Below the pieces are notes generated by a model. That model was given only the letters and a program-made list of their open reading frames with translations, had not been told where the DNA came from and did no database searches. A stretch of 64,000 nt of DNA from Anaerolineales bacterium (GTDB lineage: Bacteria; Chloroflexota; Anaerolineae; JAAEKA01): NCBI GenBank assembly GCA_020634615.1, contig JACKBI010000016.1, forward strand, positions 1-64,000, in the 5' to 3' direction. The position numbers and the translations under genes are program-made. Positions 53,101 to 62,100 of this stretch are shown in pieces (within the stretch, counting starts at the first letter, position 1; every line of letters begins with the position of its first letter).

Positions 53101-56100
53101 CGGCTTCGATACGCTGGGGCTGCCGGGCATCGACAGCTACCTGACCCAGGTGAGCGACACGCGTGACCGCCTCGCTCCCAAGGGTCGTTCGATTCCCGAC
53201 GGCTACAGCTGGGGGCTGCGTGTGCCGCAGTCCACGTTGCAGCAGGTAGCCGGCTCATCGCAGTCCATCACCGACGCCGCGGAAAACGGCGCAGCCGTCT
53301 GGCATGCTGCCAACCAGACCAATGCCAGCGCGGGTGTCGGGACCATCATCAAACCAACCGGCAGTTGGCTGATGTTCACCAACTACGACGTCAACATCCA
53401 GGCCATGCAGGTCGCGATGAACGGCGGGTTACAGGTTGCGGTGGCAGTCACCACCGTGGTCGCGATCCTGCTGCTGGCGCCTGTACTCGCCATCAACAGT
53501 TTGTTGACCGTGTTTGGCGTCAACACGGGCCTCGACGGCATTCTGGACGACATCGCGCAGTGGGTGGCAGGCGTGATCTCAAACTTCTCGCTCTACTCAG
53601 AGTTGGATTCCAACAACCCCTTGAGCAGCAGTTCGACCAGCCTCTCGCTGGGCGACACGGACGAAGGCATCGTCACCGGCAATCCGCTGACGATGCAGAC
53701 CGATTTCACCGGCGTGGTGGTCAAAGGACCAGGCAAGAGCGAGTGGAACTGGACTCATAGTCGCAGCGGCAATATCGACGATGTCAAGAGCAGCTCGGCC
53801 TACGGCGAATGGCGCTTCAGCGGCGCAGCGGGCGCGACCGTCACGCCGGTTGTGCCGACCCCGGTCCACTACAACTGCACAATATCCAACGACAAGGGAT
53901 ACTGCAAGAGCCACGCCACGGTGTCCATTACGCCGGAACAGGCGGTGCGCAACCTCACCCTCAAAATCACCACCGTGGTCCGCTACAGCTTGCGCTACCA
54001 GTCATGTTACGGCGTCAACTTCATCTACGACTACTGCGAGGCCAAGTCAACCTCTGGCGTCGCGCCCTCCCCTGGTGACACCACAAACTACAACCAGGCG
54101 ACCAGCACGCTCTACGTCGACGTACTCCCGAACTCGCTCGATGGCCTGTGGGACTGGTCGGAGCTTGACAACTGGGACGCGGACGGCGACTTCCTCTGCA
54201 ACGGCAGCCACAACACGCCGCATCCCTCGGCCTGCATCGGCTGGGAGAGCACGTACTGCCCCAACGGCGTGCTGCCGACCAACGCCAGCAGCACCTGCAC
54301 CAACGTCTGGGACAGCGACGGCGACGGCCTGAGCGACGGCGACGAGGCGCAACTGGGCAGCAATGGCCTGCTCGCCGACAGCGACAACGACGGCCTGACC
54401 GACTATCAGGAGTTGCTGATCGGCACATCGCCCACCAAGTCAGACTACGACGGCGACGGCCTGAAAGACGGCGAAGAAGTTTGTTATGTCAACGCCAACG
54501 GCCAGCAGGTCGGTGGCTGGGAGGTCACGACGCTGGGTACCGGCGCCGGCTTCAGCTACTGGACATGCTCCAGCCCCACCGATGCCGACTACGACGGCGA
54601 CAAGCTGAACGACAAGGCCGAGCGCGCCATCGGCACCAGCCCGATCGCCGCCAACACCGCGCCCCGCCTGTCCCAGCAGGTGCTTTCGCCGTCCTACGAG
54701 GACCCGGATGAGCCTAACGCCGCACCGCTGACCATCCTGGGACCAGGCGACGCGATGCAGCAGCAGTTCCATCTTTTCAACGACATCGGTGCCGCGCTGG
54801 ACACGACGCTGAGCTGGTGCGCGCCCAGCGGAACGTTCGGCGCGCTGACGGTTACCGGCGTGACCGCGTCCAGTGGCTATTCCCTGCCCTCACCGTCCAC
54901 CGCAACGGTCGGAAGCGACGACTGCACCCTCTGGGACCTCAGCCAGAGCCAGCTCTACCCCGGCGAGGAGTTTACCGTCACGCTGCAGGCGCCCGCGCTG
55001 GCCAGCGCTGCCAGCGGTTCGCTCTACCAGACGCTGACGCTGCCTTTCACCGACCCCACCGATCCGTCGATCACGCGCCAGGCGCAGGCCAGCGCGCAGG
55101 TGGTCATCGACAACACGCCGCCGGTGGCCGTCCTCAACGACCCGCCGCCGGACGACACAACCATCACCAACGCCGACAGCTACCTCGTCACCGGATCGGC
55201 CAGCGACCTGCCCAGCGACTCGTGGGTGTCACTGGTGGAGATTTCAGCAGCAGGCGGCGCTTGGCAACCGCTCAACGAAACTCAGGTCTTCACGTGGACC
55301 TGGACCGTGCCGACAACCGATGGAGCGTACACCGTGGAAGCGCGGGCGACCGATGTGGCAGGCAACGTGCAGACGACGCCGGCCAGCGCCACCGTGGTCG
55401 TCGATCGCACCGGTCCCAGCGCTGCTATCACCAACCTGACTGACGGCGAAGTGATTACCAACCTGACCCAGGACGGGCAGGGGGGCGCCACCATTCCGGT
55501 CGATATCCAGGCCAGCGACCTGGCCTCAGGCGCATCGACCGTAGCCGGCGTCGAGGTGATCCAGGTAAGCATCGACGGCGGGCCGTGGGAGCACATCTGG
55601 TCGGCGCGCAGCGACGCGCCGCCAACTCAGTCTACCACCTACTCGTGGCAGGTATATGCCGGCGGCGGCGGCACGCACTCCATCGCCGCCCGCGCCATCG
55701 ACGCCCTCGGCCAAGCCGGCAACGCGACGACCGTCCGCGTCGTTCTCGACATCCTGCCGCCGACCGTGAACCTGGGCAATTACGTAACCGACGTTGCCGC
55801 GGGCCAGACCACCTCCCTGCTTGGGCACGCCGACGACATCGGCAATGCCCCGCTGCCCGCCCGTCCGATCGATCTGAGCGGCGCGCTGGACAGCCAGGAT
55901 GACGCGACCGTTTGGCTGGAAGCGTCGGGCGTCGGCGACCTGACCGGGGCCACCGTGACCTGGATCGGCGACATGAACGGCGACAATCGCGCCGACGCCG
56001 CCATCGGCATGCCGGCTTACAACGGCGGCGCGGGCAAAGTAGTCATTCTCTTCGGACGCGCTGGCGATTGGCCGGTGCCGCCGAACGTCGAGTCCTTGGA

Positions 56101-59100
56101 AGCGTCGACTTCCAGCCTCGTGGCCAGCGGCTCCAGCGGGCTCGGCCAATACGTCGCGCCGGCCGGCGATGTCAACGGTGACGGCCTGAGCGACCTGCTG
56201 GTGGGCGATGCGGGCAACAACCGGGTCTACGTTGTCTTCGGACGCTACAGCGGAACCGGTGCGTCCTGGGACCTCAGCGCGCTGGCCAGCAGCAGCAACA
56301 GCGGCCGCGGCGCGATCCTGACCAGCACGGGCGGAACCGTCGGCCAGTGGATTGCAGCCGCCGGTGATGTCAACGACGACAAATACGGCGACCTGTTGAT
56401 CGGCACATCGAGCCACGCATACCTGGTGGCGGGACGCAGCCGGTTCTCGTCCCAGACCTTCGCTATCGACGACGGATCGGCCGCTGTCATTGCGTTTGCC
56501 GCGTCGTCGGGCGCAGTGGCGACCGGCGTCGGCGACCTGAACGACGACGGTCTGGCCGATTTCGCGGTCAGCGACCCGGCCAACAGCTACGGCGGCGGCG
56601 AGCGCGTCTACCTGTTCCTCGGCTCGGCCATTTACCGCGGCGCTGCCGGTATCGTGCTGACGCCTGCCAGCGATTCAGCGGCATCGTTCGCCGGTTCCAG
56701 CCAACCAGGCAAGCAAGTGGTAGCCCTGGGCGACGTGGACGGCGACGGCGTGGACGACCTGCTGTACAGCGACGGCAACGTGCCGCGGCTGGTCTACGGC
56801 CGATCCGCGGCGGACTGGGGACAGGGCTACGGCGGCGACGCAACCCTCAGCTACAGCCCGGCCGCCTCCGGTGTGCTGGCCGCGCCGGGCGATGTCAATG
56901 CCGACGGCCTGAACGATCTGGTGTTGGGAACCTCCGGCAACCAGGCGTACGTGGTCCACGGCAACGCAACCCGCCCCGGCTCGCCGCCCATCGCCGCCAC
57001 CATCAGCGACGCGGCCGCCGTGGCTTCGGCGCCCTACGCAGCCGGCTCCGACTTGAACTGTGACCTGTCATCCGATCTGCTGGTCGTGCCCCCTGATGCC
57101 GGCGGCAGCCTGGAAACCGCCGGCGAAATCGGCCGCGGCCCGGTGCCGCAGCCTGATGCCGCGGGATTGCCGGTGTCCGCGCCGGCCGGCCGGGCTGCTG
57201 CTGTAGCCGGTCCATCCCAGCGCGCGGCCGAGGTGGCAGACACGGTGTACGTCTCAGCGACCTATTGCGCGGCCTGTGACAACGACGGACACACCTGGGC
57301 GACCGACGCCTTTGCCACGATCCAGTCGGCCATCAACGCTGGCGGGCAGAACATCTTTGTCCTGCCCGGTATCTACGAAGAGCAGATCGCGCTGGCAGAC
57401 GGGGTGAATCTCGTCGGCTCCGGGCCGGAGGTGACGATCCTCGCGCCGCCGGCCGGCGCGTCCTCTTCCGCAGCCAGCCGCGCGCCGGCTTCCGATCTGG
57501 CGGACAGCACGCTGGTCGGCTACTGGCCCTTCGACGGCTCGCTGGCCGACGACACTGGCAACGGCAACAACGGCACCTACGCCGGCCACAACGGCGGCGC
57601 GACCTACTCCACCGACGTGCCCGCCGCGCTGCCTGGCGGCTCATCCATCGACTTCCAGGGCGGCGAGGCCATCATGGTCAAGCACTCCGACTCGCTGCTC
57701 TTCGACCAGGCATTCACCGTCGCCTACTGGGTGCAGGGCACGGCCGCTGAGATGGCCGGCAAAACCATGGGCAAGCCCGGCAACACCGGCGCCGGTGAGG
57801 TCAAATGGGAGGTGCAGGACGCCGACGGCAGCGGCAACCGCAGCCGCATGGCCACGTACAACAGCCCGGGCTGGGACTTCGGCCCCGAATACGACGCATC
57901 GGACGTCGGCTGGCGACATGTGGCTTACGTGGTCCGCATCCAGGACGGTGTACGCTACCAGGATCTATATCTCAACGGAGCGTACGTCAGCACGGTAGGT
58001 GGCAACCGTGCGACAAGCAGCCTTGGCAACACGACGCCATTGTGGTTCGGCAGCGGCGGAGATGGCGGCTTCTCGAACCCGAGCTTTACCACCAGCGGCT
58101 TGCTGGACGACGTGGCGCTGTGGAACACCGCGCTGAGCGCCGATGACATCGCGGCGCTGGCATCGGGCGCCAAAAGCCCGGCCGACTGGATCAACCGGCC
58201 CATGGTCAGCGCCGGCATGGCGGGCGACGCGCGCGTGGCGCACTTGACCATCGAGGGCGACGACCTGTACGACGGCGTGCGCGTCAAGCAGGGCAACATC
58301 ACCTTGCAGCGTCTGGTGATTCGCAACACCAACATCGCGGTGGCCTCGGACGGCAACCGCGCGGCCGTGACGCTGATCAACAACACTGTGGTCAACAACG
58401 TGGACGGCGTCCAGACCCGCAACTGCGGCAGCCTCGACCAGCGCAACACCGCGCTGGCGTACAACCAGGGCGCCGCGGTTGACCTGCAAAGCTGCGGCGC
58501 GACCGATCCCGTGGCCGCCTGGTCGTTCGACGAGGGCAGTGGATCGACCGCCTTTGACGACAGCGGCAACGGCCACGACGGCGCGCTGACCAACGGCGCA
58601 GCCTGGACAACCAGCGCCGCGCCCATCGGTGTGGAGAACCCCTACGCGCTGACGCTGGACGGCGTGGACGATTACGTGCGCATCCCCGACTCCGACGCGC
58701 TGGATTTCGACACGGACGACGACTTCACGGTATCGGTGTGGATCAAGCCTGGCTCAACGCAGTTCCCGACCGGTTCGAACCAGGACAGCGACGTGGTTGA
58801 GAAGTGGAGCCAGCACCAGGGCCGTTATCCATTCGTGATCCGCTACTACAACCAAAACGCCGGCAGCAACGAAGGCAAGGTGTACGTCGAGCGCTACGAC
58901 GGCGGCCACGCGCCCAAGATCACATCCTCGTCGTCCATCAACGACGGCCAGTGGCATCAGGTCACCTTCGTGCGCTCCGGCGGCGCGACGGGGACGCTCA
59001 ACTTGTACGTGGATGGCGTGCTGGAAGGCTCGACCGCCGACACGACCACCGGAACCACCGTCAACACTTCTGACCTGTTCATCGGCCAGCGCGGCGACAA

Positions 59101-62100
59101 CATCAACCGCTTCAACGGCCTGGTGGACGACCTGCAAATCTACGACCAGGCGCTGTCAGGCGTTGCCGTGCGCAGCCTGTACAACGGCGGGCGAACCGGC
59201 GGCAGCGTAACGCGCGACTACGACCTCTTCTGGCGCAACGGCGAGGATCTCCTCGTCGATGGAACGCCGGAAGACGAGCCGGCGCCCGGCGATGTGTTCG
59301 CCGATCCGTTGTTCGTCCAGTCCTCGACCAACAACTACCAACTGCAGACCGGCTCGCCGGCCATCAATGCCGGCGATCCCGACGATCCGACGCCGCCGGC
59401 CACCGGCGGCCGGGTCGACATCGGCGCCTGGCAGCACGCCCAGGCTGCCTTCTACGCCGACGACAGCTACTGCGAGACATGCATCAACGACGGGCTGGAC
59501 TGGCAGGTGGACGCTTTCGACGTGGTCCAGGATGCCATCGACACCGCTGCGACGACCATGGCGCAGGCCTTCGGCCAGGGAACAAAATCCACCTACACGG
59601 TCGGCGTCGGGCCGGGCACGTACAACGAGTCGCTTACGCTGCCCAGCTACACGCGGCTGGCCGGCAGCGGCGCCGACGACACCATCGTTCAGGGACCGGG
59701 CGCAGGCAGCACGGTCGTGCTGTCGGGCGCCATTCAGTCCGAGGTCAGCGGCGTGGCGATCACCGGCGCTGGCGAAGCGGCCGTCCTGGTCACGGGTTAC
59801 TCCAACAACATCACGGTCACCCGCAGCCTGATCACCGGCAACGCCAACGGGATCGTGTTCGAGGACGGCTCGTCGGGCGCAACCTACAACAACACGGTCG
59901 CTGGCAACAGCGGCACGGCCGTGCTTGCCAGCGGCAGCGGCTCATGGGCCGGTGTGCACAACAGCATTCTAGCCAGCAATGCAACCGGCCTGTCCACCGC
60001 GGGCGACGGCGCGATCTTCAACGACTACAACCTGCTCTACGGCAACACTCACGACTACCAGGACGATGCCGGCACCGGTTTGGTGCAACGCAGTCACGAG
60101 ATCACCGGCCAGGATCCGCTGTTCATCGATCCAGCCGCCGGCGACTATCGGTTGCAGGCCAGCTCACCGGCCGTAGACAGCGGCGAGCCGCTGGCGCCTG
60201 TGCCGGTCGGCGGCGGCGCCGTTTCGGACATGGGCTACGACGAGGTGCTGGCCGTGCCGCTGACGCTGCTGTTCGGCGTCGAAGGGACCACCTGCCTGGA
60301 CGGCAGCGCCGGCATGGCATCGGTCGAGGTTGGCATCGGCCACGTCATCGACGCCAGCGAGCCGCTGACGGCCACCGAGCCTTCCACGTGGTCGGCGGCC
60401 GCGCTGACCACACCGGGTGAAACCGGGTCGTACTGGAACGCCGGCGTAACCCCGGCGGAAGGCGACGGTCTGTATCGACTCTACGCCCAGGGCGACGATG
60501 GCGCCGGCAACGACAGCGGACCGCAATATGTTAGTTCGTTCATCGCCGACGGCACGGCGCCTGCGGTGACCTGGACATGGCCACCGCAGGCATCGGCATC
60601 GACCAACTATCCGGCCTTCGAGCTGGAGGCTGAGGTCAGCGATTACGTGCCAACCGGCTCTGGGGATCGCTTCAACGTCGCGTCGGTCTCCTTCGAAGTC
60701 AACGGCGCGCCGGTGGACGCAGACTGGGTGGACGACGGCTGGACCGAGGACAGCGGCCTGCCGCGCAGCTACCGGGCGGTTGTCGGCGGCGTCAGCGGCA
60801 CGCTGGAGGTCGTCGCGGTCGCCGTTGACCAGGCGGGCAACGAGACCCGCAGCGAGGCGCGCACGGTCACCGTGGCAGACAACGGCGACTCGGCGGTCAT
60901 CACGTCGCCGTCGCTGGCCAGCAACACCAACAATCCGGTGCTTGCGCTGACCGGCTACGTCCGCTTCGCCGATCCCGGCAACAACGCGCAGGTCGTCTTG
61001 ACCGTGCCCGGCCAGAGCATCAACGTCACGGCCAGTCTCGTCGATCCGACGGCTGCCATCAGCGCCTGGACAGCACCGGTGACGCTGCCGGGCGCTGGTG
61101 TCTACGAGATCGTGTCCACCGCATCATCGGGCGCCAGCCAACACGCGCCCGAAGCCGACCTCGAAGATCACGTCTTCGTCAACGTCACCTACACGCCGCC
61201 CACGCTGGTCGTCACGTCGCCCAACGACGGCGATCTGGTCTACGACACGCTGGACATTGCCGGCAGCGTGACCACCGGCTCCACCGGCCTGCGCGCCATG
61301 GAGATCAGCCTGGACGGCGGCTTCACGTGGCAATCGTTGGCGGTGGCGGGCGACGGAAGCTGGAGCAGCACCTGGCCGGCGCCTCAAGATCAGGACTTCG
61401 CCGGCTACGAGGTTCTCTTCCACGCCACGGACCTGGCGGGCAACGTGGCGTCGCAGAGCCGCCGCTTCTTCGTGGACAACCAGGGGCCGACGGCCTTCAC
61501 TCCGGTGACGCTGGACCCGGCCCCCGGCACCCACGTGCAGGTCGGGACGACGCTGGACGTCACCTGGCAGCCGCCGACCGATGGCAGCGGCAGCGCGCAG
61601 ATGCTCTATGCAACCAGCACCGCAACAGATACGGTGCCTTCGACGACTGCCAGCGGCACGTCGTGGTCGGGAGCCCTGGACACCGCCGGCACATGGTACT
61701 TCCACCTGATGGCCGAGGACGCAGCCGGCAACCAGACCCACACCTACTACGGCCCGTACTACGTCGAGGGAACCACCACAGCCGCCAACAGCCCGGAAAG
61801 CAGCGCGGGCGGCTGGGTGCAGTCGATCATCGTCGATGGCTACCTCGACCTTGTAAACAAGGAGTGGATACCCGAAACCGAGCAACTGGACGTCGATCCG
61901 CGCTGGGGTCAGCCGCAGGTGCTGTACACAACCTGGGACTCCTCCAACCTGTATCTGGGGCGGCAAGGCTCGCTCTGGAGCGCTGATGGCGTTGGCTGGT
62001 TCTATCTCGACACTGGCCCGGGCGGCACGACCAAGTCGGTTCACTGGCCCGCCCTCACCCTGCCGATGGAGGCCGACTACGCCATCGAGATCATCAGTCG